DNA of 64,000 bases from Sphaerisporangium siamense (GCF_014205275.1 NZ_JACHND010000001.1:1674001-1738000); one strand, 5' to 3'. Positions 1 through 10,006 are shown, counted from the stretch's first letter. The notes: generated from the sequence alone by a model not told the origin. Program-made: numbers and translations.

Positions 1-660
1 CTTCATCTCGGGGGCGACGGTGCCCTTGGGGAGCCGGTCGTACGGGGTGGGCACCCACGTTCCCGTCACCTCCACCCAGGTGTCGGCGCGTGGCGCCGCC
101 GCGCCGAGGACGGCCACCTTCAACGGGAAGGCGTCGGCCGCGCAGCACCGTAGCTGCATGCGGGTGAGGTACCACTGGCCCTTCTTCTTGGACGGCACCA
201 CGAAGCCGACCAGCCTCACCTGCCGGCCCCTGAGCGACTGATTCGGGTCACCCCACGCACGGCCGATGAACTCTCCGACGGGCATCGCGGTCGCGGTGCC
301 CGGCGCGATCGCGACGTACGCGCCGACCGGTGCGGGGCGCGGCGGGGGCGTCTGATCACGCTCGGCGGCGTAGGAGCCGAGCGGGGGCGGCGATATCAGG
401 AAGATCGCGATGACCGGCAGACACAGCAGCCATGCCACCCACGGGCCGTGACCGTGGCCGTCCTGGCCGGGGCCTTTACCGGGGTACGGCCTGCGCCACT
501 CCTTGGCGACGCCCAGCACGCCGAGCAGGAGGATCACCAGACCGGCGACCACGAGCGGCAACCGGAAGCCGGGCTTGACGTAGTTCACATAGATGTCGGA
601 GAGGGCGGACACCCGGAGGACCGCCCCGCCGAGCAGCGTCAGGACCAGGCTCTGCGCCAT
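1..660 (-). CDS. TIGR03943-family putative permease subunit (3' end outside window)
   Basis: I translated this frame from an ATG at 660; it stays open to base 1 (220 codons), so the C-terminus is missing. The N-terminus has two hydrophobic segments (about residues 1-20 and 36-52), a His-rich linker (GQDGHGHG), a third hydrophobic stretch (WVAWLLCLPVIAIFLI), then a soluble domain with the typical VRLVGFV..., RCCAADA and WVEVTGTW patterns of TIGR03943 proteins. Members of this family are encoded next to an ArsP/DUF318-type permease, and here the ATG lies 5 bases after the stop of such a permease, so the two are probably one transcript and one membrane complex. The transported substrate is not known. 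Confidence 0.8.
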   Translation of the reverse strand, partial: MAQSLVLTLLGGAVLRVSALSDIYVNYVKPGFRLPLVVAGLVILLLGVLGVAKEWRRPYPGKGPGQDGHGHGPWVAWLLCLPVIAIFLISPPPLGSYAAERDQTPPPRPAPVGAYVAIAPGTATAMPVGEFIGRAWGDPNQSLRGRQVRLVGFVVPSKKKGQWYLTRMQLRCCAADAFPLKVAVLGAAAPRADTWVEVTGTWVPTPYDRLPKGTVAPEMK

Positions 661-665
661 ACGGT

Positions 666-1694
666 TCACAGCAACACCCATCCAACGAGCAGGCTCACCC
701 CGATGGCCAGGGCGAAGGTCAGCGGCACGAACCGGGCGGCGAACGCGCGGCCGAACGTGCCCGCCTGGAGCGCGATCAGCTTGAGGTCCACCATGGGACC
801 GACGACCAGGAACGCCAGCTTGGCCGTGGGGGAGAACGTCGACAGGGACGCCGCCACGAACGCGTCCGCCTCCGAGCAGATCGACAGGAGCACCGCCAGC
901 GTCGCCAGCACGAGGACCGACAGCACCGGGACATCTCCCACCGCGGCCAGCCACGAGCGGGGGACCACCACGTTCAGCGTGGCCGCGGTCAGCGCCCCGA
1001 CGACCATGAAGCCCCCGGCGTGCAGGCTGTCGTGCCGCATCGCCGACAGGAAGGCCGACATCCGCGACTCTCCGGGCACGGGCGCACGGTCCGGGATCCG
1101 CAGCCAGCCGGGCCGGCCGAGCCACTGCCACGCCCATCCGGCGAGGACGGCGACGGCGAGGGAGGCGGCGAACCTGGCCAGCACCATGACCGGCTGGCCC
1201 GGGAAGGCCACGGCCGTGGCGACCAGCACGACGGGGTTGATGGCGGGGGACGCCAGCAGGAAGGCGAGGGCGGCGGACGGGGTGACCCCGCGGGCCATCA
1301 GGCCGGAGGCCACCGGCACCGAGGCGCACTCGCATCCGGGCAGCACGAGACCCGCCGCCCCCGCCACGGGGACCGCGGCGTAGGGACGCCGTGGCAGCGC
1401 GCGGGTCCAGAAGGACGGCGGCACGAACACCGTGATCGCCGCGGACAGCGCGACGCCGAGGACCAGGAACGGGATGGCCTGCACGCAGATGGCCACGAAG
1501 ATCGTGGACCAGGTGCGCAGCGCGGGCGCGGTGAGGTGCGGGGCGAGGAGCAGGTTGCCGATCAACAGGAACCCCACCAGGGCCGCGAACACCCAAGGCA
1601 GGACCTGTGCCTCGGGGGCTCGCCGTCCCCATGACGGCGGGGGGACCGGACTGTCGGGATCGGCGGTCCAGTCAAGTGTGGTTCGGTCGCTCAT
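666..1694 (-). CDS. ArsP_1/DUF318-type membrane permease
   Basis: The 342-residue protein is almost entirely hydrophobic, with roughly eight to nine membrane segments. It carries the family signature LVLPGCECASVPVASGL about residues 113-130, with the conserved GCECASVPVA core and a second half-repeat (LLSICSEADAFVAAS) near residue 265. The two repeated Cys-containing motifs are typical of PF03773 permeases (YraQ/ArsP-like). It is the first gene of a two-gene operon with the TIGR03943 protein. Some relatives move organoarsenicals, others have unknown cargo, and nothing here fixes the substrate. Confidence 0.85.
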   Translation of the reverse strand: MSDRTTLDWTADPDSPVPPPSWGRRAPEAQVLPWVFAALVGFLLIGNLLLAPHLTAPALRTWSTIFVAICVQAIPFLVLGVALSAAITVFVPPSFWTRALPRRPYAAVPVAGAAGLVLPGCECASVPVASGLMARGVTPSAALAFLLASPAINPVVLVATAVAFPGQPVMVLARFAASLAVAVLAGWAWQWLGRPGWLRIPDRAPVPGESRMSAFLSAMRHDSLHAGGFMVVGALTAATLNVVVPRSWLAAVGDVPVLSVLVLATLAVLLSICSEADAFVAASLSTFSPTAKLAFLVVGPMVDLKLIALQAGTFGRAFAARFVPLTFALAIGVSLLVGWVLL

Positions 1695-1781
1695 ATAAGT
1701 TTCGGGAGCTATTTCCTGATATTTGGGGTTACGAGGCCGAGAGATCCACCGTGGGGTTCGACTTTCTGAACGCTACACCCG

Positions 1782-2669
1782 TCACCTTGGTCGTACTTGC
1801 CCAAGTAGCCAACGGGGACCCGTGACCTCCGCGCCCAGGCCCGTGACGCGGCGGCGTAGCTCACGGTCGGCGGTGACCACCAGCACCCGCTCCCACGGCC
1901 GCGTGCCGCGTATCTCGCGCACCGTGTCCACGATCGTGTCGTCGCCACTGCCCGGGGCGGGGACGGTCGTCACCGGCCCGTCGGAGCGGACGCCCCTGGC
2001 CTGCCCCTCGACCACCATGATCATTCTTGGGTGCCACCGCGCCGGCGCGGGGAAGCCGTCCGGAGGGGTCAGTCCCCGTTTCGCGAGCTCCTCGATCCGC
2101 CCGAGCAGCCGCCGCGTCGCCCCCGCCCTGTCACGCCACCACCCGTGCTCGGCTGCGGCGCCCAGGATGTTCGCGGCGTCCAGGACCACCGTGGACGGCG
2201 GCAGCGTGCGCCTGATCACCGGCCACGTCTCGGCGAACCCCGGATGCAGCGTCACGTCCCCGCCGTCCCCGACCTCGTCGGCGGGCAGCCACCGCAGATC
2301 GGTGCTCTCGTCGTTGGCGGGCGAGGCAGGGAACAGCGCGTCCGCCTCCGCGATCACGGTCTGGAACGTCCAGCCGCCGTGGTCGTCGGTGTAGACGCCG
2401 GCGACGCGCAGGACGTCCGCCTGGAGCGCCGCCTCCTCCAGGGCCTCGCGCATCGCGCCCGTGACGGCGTCCTCGTGACTGTCGAGCGCGCCGCCCGGCA
2501 GCCCCCAGGTGCCGCCGTGGTGGCTCCAGAGGGCGCGCTTCTGCATGAGGACGTGCGGGGTGCCCACCGCGTCGAAGTGAACCGCCAGCAGGCCGGACGC
2601 CCCGTGCACGCCCCAGTGCCGGTGCCCGCGCCGGCACAGCGCCCAGCCGTCCCCGTCCTTCGCCGCCAT
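1782..2669 (-). CDS. NUDIX hydrolase fused to a NYN (PIN-like) domain
   Basis: The frame is open up to 2744, but I chose the ATG at 2669 because the annotated homology begins there and an AGGAT/GGAGGG tract precedes it. The N-terminal half holds a NUDIX fold whose box reads GALDSHED...REALEEAA, with the REALEE metal-binding glutamates intact and the usual final Gly replaced by Ala. The C-terminal half (from about PPSTVVLDAANILG) has the NYN/PIN-like pattern: VVLDAANI with an acidic ligand, MIMVVEG, and VLVVTADRELRRRV. NUDIX enzymes cleave nucleoside-diphosphate-linked substrates and NYN domains are metal-dependent RNases. The fusion recurs in actinobacteria, and the substrate is unknown. Confidence 0.85.
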   Translation of the reverse strand: MAAKDGDGWALCRRGHRHWGVHGASGLLAVHFDAVGTPHVLMQKRALWSHHGGTWGLPGGALDSHEDAVTGAMREALEEAALQADVLRVAGVYTDDHGGWTFQTVIAEADALFPASPANDESTDLRWLPADEVGDGGDVTLHPGFAETWPVIRRTLPPSTVVLDAANILGAAAEHGWWRDRAGATRRLLGRIEELAKRGLTPPDGFPAPARWHPRMIMVVEGQARGVRSDGPVTTVPAPGSGDDTIVDTVREIRGTRPWERVLVVTADRELRRRVTGLGAEVTGPRWLLGQVRPR

Positions 2670-2807
2670 CCCTCCATCCTGCCCCAACGGCCCGGACGGA
2701 CCTCCATGCCCTTCCCCGCGGTCACGGTGACCCCAAGAGGACATTCACTCTTAGTAGTCACTCTGTAACAATGAGTCGCAACGGCCCCCCGAGAGAAAGG
2801 CATCCCC

Positions 2808-3194
2808 GTGAAGGCACACCTCGCCGCCCTCGCCCTCGCCGCCACCGCCCTGCTCCCCGCCGGCGCCGCGACCGCGCACGCCGCCGCGACCGGCCCGCGG
2901 ATCATCAGCATCCCCGCGGGCCAGACGCACTGCCCGTCCGGCTACGTCTGCCTGTTCCGCGACTACGAGTTCCAGGGCGGCGGCTACGGCTTCGCGTCCG
3001 GCTCCTCGATCGGCTTCCTCGGCGACATCGGCTTCAACGACGTGATGTCCTCGTGGGCCAACGACTCCGGCATCCGCTACTGCTGGTACGTGGACGCCGA
3101 CTTCGAGGGCGACAGCCACGAGATGAAGCCCGGCTACCGCGTCAACGTCCTGCCCCAGGAGAACGACCTGGCATCCTCCCTGCGCCCCTGCTGA
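2808..3194 (+). CDS. Secreted peptidase inhibitor of family I36 type
   Basis: The GTG start follows a GAGAGAAAGG ribosome site by seven bases. The 128-residue product has a classic signal peptide (MKAHLAALALAATALLPAGAATAHA, cleavage probably after AHA). The mature domain has four Cys and the CPSGYVCLFRDYEFQGGG pattern of beta/gamma-crystallin-like I36 inhibitors such as the Streptomyces metalloproteinase inhibitor. It would act outside the cell on secreted proteases. The gene stands alone and ends before a strong hairpin shared with the convergent M15 gene. The target protease cannot be read from sequence. Confidence 0.85.
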   Translation: MKAHLAALALAATALLPAGAATAHAAATGPRIISIPAGQTHCPSGYVCLFRDYEFQGGGYGFASGSSIGFLGDIGFNDVMSSWANDSGIRYCWYVDADFEGDSHEMKPGYRVNVLPQENDLASSLRPC

Positions 3195-3232
3195 GGCCGC
3201 GCCCCCTCGGCCGGGGGGGTAGACCCGCACCG

Positions 3233-3265
3233 GAACGCCTCCGCGACCACACCGCGGAGGCGTTC
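3233..3265. terminator. Bidirectional hairpin between convergent genes
   Basis: A perfect 13-bp inverted repeat (arm GAACGCCTCCGCG) encloses a 7-base loop. It sits between the stop of the secreted inhibitor gene and the stop of the M15 peptidase gene. There is no long U-tract, which is usual for actinobacterial terminators. Confidence 0.75.
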
Positions 3266-3303
3266 TCCATCGCGCCCCGGCTTCGCCGCCCTCGGCGAGG
3301 CGC

Positions 3304-4059
3304 TCAGCCGCCGCCCTTGGCGAAGTGCTGGTAGTCCTTGGCGCCGTTGAAGTAGCCGCCCCACTGCCAGCCGTATTTCTCGAAGAGGCGGACCACGCGG
3401 TCGTCCGGGTTGATGACGCCGGGCTTGTGCAGGGGTCTGTCCGCGAAGGGCTTGGCGTTCTTGTGGGACACCGAGCCGTCCGGCTCCACCCACGGGTTCT
3501 CGCGCGGGTCGATGTCGATGGCCTTGCCGTAGGAGTGCTTGGACCAGCTACTGGACCCCGCGACCCTGCGGCAGTTGAACGCCGACGTGTTGTCGGCCTC
3601 GATCGAGTCGAAGTCGCTGCCCTTGTACTTGTCGATCGGCTCCATGCGGGCGATCGGGAAGCGCCAGTCGTAAAGCTTCTCGAAGATGGCGGTCACGTCG
3701 CCGGTGACGGCCTTGTTGACGATCAGCTCGCCGGTGTGGGCCTTGTCGTCGAAACCCCAGTAGGTCATCGTGACCTTGCGCAGGTCGTCGGGCCCCACCG
3801 GGCATCCTTCGCGCCATGACCCCTTGAGCATGGCGGCCGTGACCTCGGAGACCTTGGACGAGAACGCGGGCGGGCCGGGGCTCGGCGTCTCCTCCGGCGG
3901 GGCGGGGGAGGACGGCGCGGGCGAGGACGGAGTCGTGGCGCTCGGCGGCGCGGCCGTGGCGCTCGGTGTCGCGCCGGTCCCGGCGGCTCCGCACGCCGCG
4001 ACGGAGGCGCACGCCAATATGAGAACGCCCAGGTGGCGAAGCTTTGGTTTCTCGGGCAT
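3304..4059 (-). CDS. M15-family D-Ala-D-Ala carboxypeptidase-like lipoprotein
   Basis: The ATG at 4059 gives 251 residues with a lipoprotein signal (hydrophobic run then SVAAC, lipid Cys at residue 23), followed by a Pro/Ser/Thr-rich spacer of about 40 residues. The C-terminal domain shows the M15 zinc site: WSKHSYGKAIDIDP (His and Asp ligands, SxHxxGxAxD) and the distal QWGGYFNGAKDYQHF with the second His. Family members cut D-Ala-containing peptidoglycan stems or cross-bridges, so this is probably a cell-wall hydrolase anchored on the outer face of the membrane. Longer upstream starts to 4212 would spoil the signal peptide. Confidence 0.88.
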   Translation of the reverse strand: MPEKPKLRHLGVLILACASVAACGAAGTGATPSATAAPPSATTPSSPAPSSPAPPEETPSPGPPAFSSKVSEVTAAMLKGSWREGCPVGPDDLRKVTMTYWGFDDKAHTGELIVNKAVTGDVTAIFEKLYDWRFPIARMEPIDKYKGSDFDSIEADNTSAFNCRRVAGSSSWSKHSYGKAIDIDPRENPWVEPDGSVSHKNAKPFADRPLHKPGVINPDDRVVRLFEKYGWQWGGYFNGAKDYQHFAKGGG

Positions 4060-4407
4060 ACGCAACAGTAAGGCCTTCGTGACCCCGGCCGTGACGGAAT
4101 CGTGATGTCGCTGGTCGAGTGCCGTGCGGGGCGGCGACGCCGGATCTCTGCCGCAGGTTTTACTCGAACCGGCTCGCGCACATGTTCGACTCCGCGCTAC
4201 AGTCTTGGGCACTGGATCGAACGAGCGTTCGGGCCGAGGCTTTCCTGGTGAGGGGTGGTGCGCCCAATGGCAGTGTTCGCGGTGCCTTCCGCGCCCCCGC
4301 GACCGGCGTCCCTCGCCGCCCGCGCGACACGTCGTGCCGCGACACGCCGTAGCCCTATCTACGGAAATCTAGGACGCCCTCTATATCCGGTCATAAAGTC
4401 CGAGAGC
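4060..4407. other. Divergent intergenic region, 348 bp
   Basis: This region separates the M15 lipoprotein gene (minus) from the AAA ATPase gene (plus). It holds a LexA-type box at 4218-4231 and AT-richer sequence with CTA/ATA-type words around 4350-4405. The ATPase frame is open back to 4255, and an ATG at 4267 is possible, but the codons there (CTA, ATA, TAT, GGA) do not look coding. Confidence 0.6.
4218..4231. promoter_or_regulatory. LexA (SOS) box candidate
   Basis: CGAACGAGCGTTCG matches the Gram-positive/mycobacterial SOS consensus CGAACNNNNGTTCG exactly; with the flanking T it fits TCGAACRNRYGTTCG. It lies between divergent genes: about 190 bp before the likely GTG of the ATPase (about 50 bp before the alternative ATG at 4267) and 160 bp before the M15 start. 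Confidence 0.6.
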
Positions 4408-5589
4408 GTGGACCCCGTGCGCAATCCTTACGCCCCCGGTGCGGGGCAGCGCCCTCCAGAGCTCGCCGGGCGCGATCGTGAGCTGCAGCAGTTCGAGGTC
4501 GTGCTCGAACGGGTGGCCCGTGGCCGGCCCGAGCGCAGCATGGTCCTCACCGGGCTACGCGGTGTCGGTAAGACCGTGCTGCTCAACACCTTCAAGTCCA
4601 TGGCGATGCAGCGTCTGTGGGGCACGGGCAAGATCGAGGCCCGTCCCGAGCAGTCGATCCGCCGTCCCGTCTCCGCCGCGATGCACATGGCGATCCGCGA
4701 GCTGGCCCCGCGCCACCGCGCGCCCGAGCGCATCGAAGAGTTCCTCGGCGTCCTGAAGGCCTTCGCGATGCGTGATCCCGCGGCGGCCAAGGGCACGTCC
4801 CACTGGTCGCCGGCCATCGACGTCCCCGCCACCCGCGGCAGGGCCGACTCCGGCGATCTCGAGATCGACCTCACCGAGCTGTTCGTCGATGCCGCCTCGG
4901 TGGCGACCGACCTCGGCGTCGGCGTCGCCCTCTTCATCGACGAGATGCAGGACGTCCAGCCGCCCGACATCTCGGCCCTGTGCGCCGCGTGTCACGAGCT
5001 GTCCCAGAGCGGTGGCCCGCTGATCGTCGTCGGGGCGGGCCTGCCCCACCTGCCGAGCGTGCTGAGCGCCAGCAAGAGCTATTCCGAGCGCCTCTTCCGG
5101 TACGCCCGCATCGACCGCCTCGACCGCGACGCGGCCGATCTCGCGCTGATCGCCCCGGCCGAGCGCGAAGAGGTCGAGTTCACGCCCGAGGCGCTCGACG
5201 CGCTGTACGAGGCCGCCGACGGCTACCCCTACTTCGTCCAGGCGTACGGCAAGGTCGCCTGGGACGTCGCGCCCAAGTCGCCGATCACGGTGGAAGACGT
5301 CAAGGTCGCCTCGCCCGAGGCCGAGGAAGAGCTCGCGGTCGGCTTCTTCGGCAGCCGGTACGAGCGCGCCACCCCCGCCGAGCGCGAGTACATGCACGCC
5401 ATGGCCTCCGTCGGGGACGAGCCCGTGCCGACCTCCGAGGTCGCCGAGCGGCTCGGCCGCAAGCCGTCCAGCCTGTCTCCCGCCCGCGACAGCCTCATCA
5501 AGAAAGGGTTGATCTTCAGCGCCGAGCGCGGCCTGATCGCCTTCACGGTGCCGCACTTCGGCAGGTTCCTCCGGGCGCAACCCTTGTAG
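4408..5589 (+). CDS. AAA/ORC-like ATPase with C-terminal winged helix
   Basis: From GTG 4408 the product is 393 residues. It starts VDPVRNPYAPGAGQRPPELAGRD, the conserved N-terminus of a common actinobacterial ATP-binding family. Walker A is GLRGVGKT at about residues 49-56 and Walker B is VALFIDEMQD near 175. The C-terminal 80 residues (VPTSEVAERLGRKPSSLSPARDSLIKKGLI) form a winged helix as in Orc1/Cdc6-like and archaeal-ATPase (AAA_16) proteins. It likely binds DNA in an ATP-dependent way, but its role is unknown. The start is uncertain: ATG 4267 is in frame, but the intervening codons are atypical. The SOS box upstream suggests DNA-damage control. A CTAG-rich hairpin follows the gene. Confidence 0.82.
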   Translation: MDPVRNPYAPGAGQRPPELAGRDRELQQFEVVLERVARGRPERSMVLTGLRGVGKTVLLNTFKSMAMQRLWGTGKIEARPEQSIRRPVSAAMHMAIRELAPRHRAPERIEEFLGVLKAFAMRDPAAAKGTSHWSPAIDVPATRGRADSGDLEIDLTELFVDAASVATDLGVGVALFIDEMQDVQPPDISALCAACHELSQSGGPLIVVGAGLPHLPSVLSASKSYSERLFRYARIDRLDRDAADLALIAPAEREEVEFTPEALDALYEAADGYPYFVQAYGKVAWDVAPKSPITVEDVKVASPEAEEELAVGFFGSRYERATPAEREYMHAMASVGDEPVPTSEVAERLGRKPSSLSPARDSLIKKGLIFSAERGLIAFTVPHFGRFLRAQPL

Positions 5590-5634
5590 GGGGCGTCCGG
5601 CGGCCGGCACGGCTCCGTCCGTGCCGCCATCGAC

Positions 5635-5678
5635 CTCTCTACGGCTTTCTAGAGGGGAAGCTAGAGAGCCGTAGAGAG
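5635..5678. repeat. 18-bp CTAG-containing hairpin after the ATPase gene
   Basis: The arms CTCTCTACGGCTTTCTAG and CTAGAGAGCCGTAGAGAG pair over 18 positions with a single wobble (T opposite G) around an 8-base loop. No U-tract follows. CTAG is rare in such DNA, yet more TCTAG words occur at 5743-5756 and at 4368-4372. It could act as a terminator between the convergent ATPase and MauE genes, or as a protein-binding dyad. Confidence 0.65.
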
Positions 5679-5753
5679 TTGAATGCACGGTGCCGGGTGG
5701 CCGCCCCCGCCGCCCGGCACCGTGCCCTGGCCTCTTCTGAAATCTAGGGCTTT

Positions 5754-6584
5754 CTAGTATCCAGCCGATACTCCGATAGATTCGCGAATAGGTCCTGTCC
5801 CTTCCTGCTCGACCACCGCGACGCGTATCGGCGGACGCCGTCCGGTGAGGTACACCGCGAACACCACGTCCGCCCCGCCCCCCGAGGCCGCGCGCGCCGG
5901 GTAGACGAAGAACCGCCAGCACAGCTCGCGCCAGGTGTCCGACGGCTCCTCCGCGACGAGCATGCCCTGGTGGGACCGCCATTCGCCGCTGGACCTCAGG
6001 CGGGCCAGCGCCTTCGGGGCCGCGATGGGCCGCTGCTCGCACGGCGCCCTGTACCGCACGCGCGCGAGGCCCTCCTCCATCTCGGGGGACAGGACCGCGA
6101 GGAGCGCGAGACCGGCCCCGAAGGCCGTCACCACGTCCCACGAGGGCGCCAGCAGGTCGCTCCCCGTCACGGGCACGAGCGCGACGAGCACGGCCGCGCC
6201 GGTGAGCACCGCCGCCCTGCCGATCGATCGCAGGCCCACGGGGCTGCCACTGGCCTCGCCGAAGCAGCCGCACCCGACGTCCGGCCTGCGGCGGCGCAGC
6301 TCCCACAGCACGTAGGTCGCCACCGAGAAGAACGTGACCGTCCCCCAGCGAGGCAGTGGGCTCGGCGTGAGGAGCAGGCCGGCCGCGAGCACCCCTTCGA
6401 CCGCGGCGCAGAAGATCATCATGGGCTTGCGCCACCGTTCGGGGACGAGGACTCCCGGGCCGAGCCGGGCGAGCGCCCCCGGCTCGGCGTCGGAGCCTGC
6501 GGTCGCGGCCTTGGCGACGCCTCCGAGGATCAGGAGCGGCACGACCAGCGCGAGCGCGGCGGTGGCGAGAGATTCAAGCTCCAT
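5754..6584 (-). CDS. MauE/DoxX-like redox membrane protein
   Basis: The 276-residue protein begins with four or five hydrophobic helices. The DVGCGCFGE motif near residue 105 is the CxCFG signature of MauE-type proteins, which act with thioredoxin-like partners in disulfide chemistry at the membrane. After the last helix (about 170) comes a soluble C-terminal domain of some 100 residues, which I do not recognise. It starts 3 bases after the stop of the Cys-rich barrel protein, so both are co-transcribed. The pairing suggests that this protein handles the cysteines of its partner. Confidence 0.78.
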   Translation of the reverse strand: MELESLATAALALVVPLLILGGVAKAATAGSDAEPGALARLGPGVLVPERWRKPMMIFCAAVEGVLAAGLLLTPSPLPRWGTVTFFSVATYVLWELRRRRPDVGCGCFGEASGSPVGLRSIGRAAVLTGAAVLVALVPVTGSDLLAPSWDVVTAFGAGLALLAVLSPEMEEGLARVRYRAPCEQRPIAAPKALARLRSSGEWRSHQGMLVAEEPSDTWRELCWRFFVYPARAASGGGADVVFAVYLTGRRPPIRVAVVEQEGTGPIRESIGVSAGY

Positions 6585-6587
6585 GGG

Positions 6588-7526
6588 TCACCCCAATCCG
6601 ACACGGGCGTTGAAGCATCCGTTGGTGAGATCTCCCCCGAGCTCGACGAAGGACACCGGCGACAGTTCGACGATCCGCCCCCGCGGTGACGTGCCACATT
6701 CCACACAGCGGTCGCAGAACCGGCCCGCGATGCACCCGCAGGCCACGATCGGCAGCACCGTCGCGCGGCTTTCACAGACATTGCCGACATAAAGCATTGA
6801 ACCCAATGACAGGTATGGCAATCCCGTACAGGACACTCCCGCGTCGTCGCATGCGGAATCGGCACGTTCCAACATCGGGTATGCGACCCCGGCCTCCCCC
6901 TCGTCGAAGGCGTCCGACCACGCCGCGGCCCCCGAGATCTTCGACTGCACCCCGCTGTACGCGGGCGGGGGAGCCGGGACGGCCGTCGCCCGGTAAGGGG
7001 GCTGCGAGGTCGCCGGAAGGTAGGCGACGGTGACGCCCTCCACGCGGGTGCCGATGGCGTCGAAGAGGTACCCCGGCTTCAGCTGCGGATGCCGGACGGC
7101 GATGCGGCCGGACGCGCCGTAGGGGATCACGACCTCACGCTTGCCCCGGTGAGGTCCGCAGTCCAGCTCGATCGTCCGATCTCTGCCCGCCTTGCCCACC
7201 GAGACGATCACGCCCGTGACCCGGGTGACGTCCCCCCACAGCCGGTCGGCGACGCGTCCGGACTGCCGGGCGCGGATGACCACGCGGCTGCCCACGGGAA
7301 GATCGGCCGGCGCGACGGTGCTCCCGCGCCAGGCCGTCGCCCAGGGCGCGATCACCAGACGCTCCTGCGCGCCCTCGGGATTCTCGACGACGACGAGATG
7401 CGGGCTGATGTCGAGGATCTCACCGGTGACCGCGGTGAGCGCGGGGACCTCCTGGTCGACCTGCGGCGGCACCAGGCCGCGGCCGAGTGCCGCGGATGCC
7501 AGCGCGTGGCGACGCTCCACTCCCAT
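6588..7526 (-). CDS. Cys-rich protein with C-terminal RlpA-like double-psi beta-barrel
   Basis: The ATG at 7526 follows GGGGAGGG closely. The 312-residue product has an N-terminal beta-rich half (VTGEILDISPHLVVVENPEG..., VTRVTGVIVSV) and a C-terminal half that reads like a DPBB/RlpA domain: TGLPYLSLGSMLYVGN, then GRIVELSPVSFVELGG and FNARVGL. Inserted are clustered Cys (ACGCIAGRFCDRCVECG; nine or so Cys overall in the last 100 residues). There is no clear signal peptide. It is the first gene of the operon with the MauE-like protein. The DPBB assignment is pattern-based. Confidence 0.65.
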   Translation of the reverse strand: MGVERRHALASAALGRGLVPPQVDQEVPALTAVTGEILDISPHLVVVENPEGAQERLVIAPWATAWRGSTVAPADLPVGSRVVIRARQSGRVADRLWGDVTRVTGVIVSVGKAGRDRTIELDCGPHRGKREVVIPYGASGRIAVRHPQLKPGYLFDAIGTRVEGVTVAYLPATSQPPYRATAVPAPPPAYSGVQSKISGAAAWSDAFDEGEAGVAYPMLERADSACDDAGVSCTGLPYLSLGSMLYVGNVCESRATVLPIVACGCIAGRFCDRCVECGTSPRGRIVELSPVSFVELGGDLTNGCFNARVGLG

Positions 7527-7821
7527 GGGGCCCTCCCCAGATGCGGCGGCGAGTCACCTAGATGCCCGCTAGCGTCACATGTTTTGCCGTGGGCAGCGCT
7601 GTCAGCGGGGCGAATATTTCCTCCGCGGTGGGCGCGCGTAGCAAATTACCCACCCTCGGAAGAACGACTCGCCGTCCCGGCCTGCCGTACGACTGTAACG
7701 ATCTTTGCATTCGGTGGGGCGAAACCTGGATGAAGGTTCAGCCGCATTATGGCCTCCGGCTGCGATTCTGACCACGAGAACCGAACGAATCATGCCCCTT
7801 CGTCACGGCACCGGTGATCGC
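7527..7821. other. Divergent intergenic region
   Basis: About 295 bp between the barrel/MauE operon and the sigma-factor gene, and less GC-rich than its surroundings. It must hold both promoters. I see no clear operator, though ATG codons at 7705 and 7792 are in frame with the sigma factor and make its start uncertain. Confidence 0.5.
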
Positions 7822-8352
7822 ATGAGCGGTAAGGACGAGGAGTTCCGCGAGTTCGTGGTCGCACGCGGCCCGGCACTGCTGCGCGCCGCCTACCACCTGA
7901 CCGGCCAGCCCGCCGATGCCGAGGACCTGCTGCAGGCCGCCCTCGCCAAGACCTACCTCGCCTGGGACCGCATCAACGACCGGGCCTCGCTGGACGGGTA
8001 CGTCCGCCGTGTGATGGTCAACATCAACATCTCCTGGTGGCGGCGCAGGAAGCTGGAGGAGTACCCCTCCGAGGACCTGCCCGAGACCCCGGTGCGGGAG
8101 GGCCCGGCCCCTGGGGAGGTCCACGAGCTGCTGGAACAGGCGATCGACCGTCTCCCCGCGCGGCAGCGCGCGGCGATTCTGCTCCGTTACTACGAGGACA
8201 TGAGCGAGACCGAGATCGCCAGCACGCTCGGGATCAGCATCGGCACCGTCAAGAGCACGGTCTCGCGCGCGATGGCCAAGCTGCGCGGCGACCTCGTCGT
8301 GGTCCGTCCCTGCGCACCCGAGAAGCGACCCCAGTTGGGTTCCGCACGCTGA
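7822..8352 (+). CDS. SigE-family ECF RNA polymerase sigma factor
   Basis: From ATG 7822 the product is 176 residues, the normal size of actinobacterial SigE-family ECF factors. Region 2 is at about residues 8-75 (FREFVVARGPALLRAAYHLTGQPADAEDLLQ...NINISWWRRRK) and region 4 at about 105-155 (LPARQRAAILLRYYEDMSETEIASTLGISIGTVKSTVSRAMAKL). No anti-sigma gene is adjacent; the next gene is an acyl-CoA ligase. An ATG at 7792 would add ten residues. Confidence 0.88.
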   Translation: MSGKDEEFREFVVARGPALLRAAYHLTGQPADAEDLLQAALAKTYLAWDRINDRASLDGYVRRVMVNINISWWRRRKLEEYPSEDLPETPVREGPAPGEVHELLEQAIDRLPARQRAAILLRYYEDMSETEIASTLGISIGTVKSTVSRAMAKLRGDLVVVRPCAPEKRPQLGSAR

Positions 8353-8410
8353 GCGAGCGCTTGTCGCCGTCGCGGACCCGGCTCACACTCGAGAGGCGGA
8401 GGTGGCGCCC

Positions 8411-9986
<1,576 letters not shown>

Positions 9987-10006
<20 letters not shown>

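Noticed and set aside
448-1634. Long plus-strand frames over the permease gene
   Set aside because: They are in the antisense of a clear membrane permease and give Arg/Gly/Ala-rich sequences typical of GC-rich shadows.
4119-4352. Short plus-strand frames upstream of the ATPase
   Set aside because: They cross the LexA-type box and lack coding character.
4555-6435. 626-codon minus-strand frame across the ATPase and MauE genes
   Set aside because: It spans two real genes and an intergenic hairpin, and its composition is low-complexity antisense.
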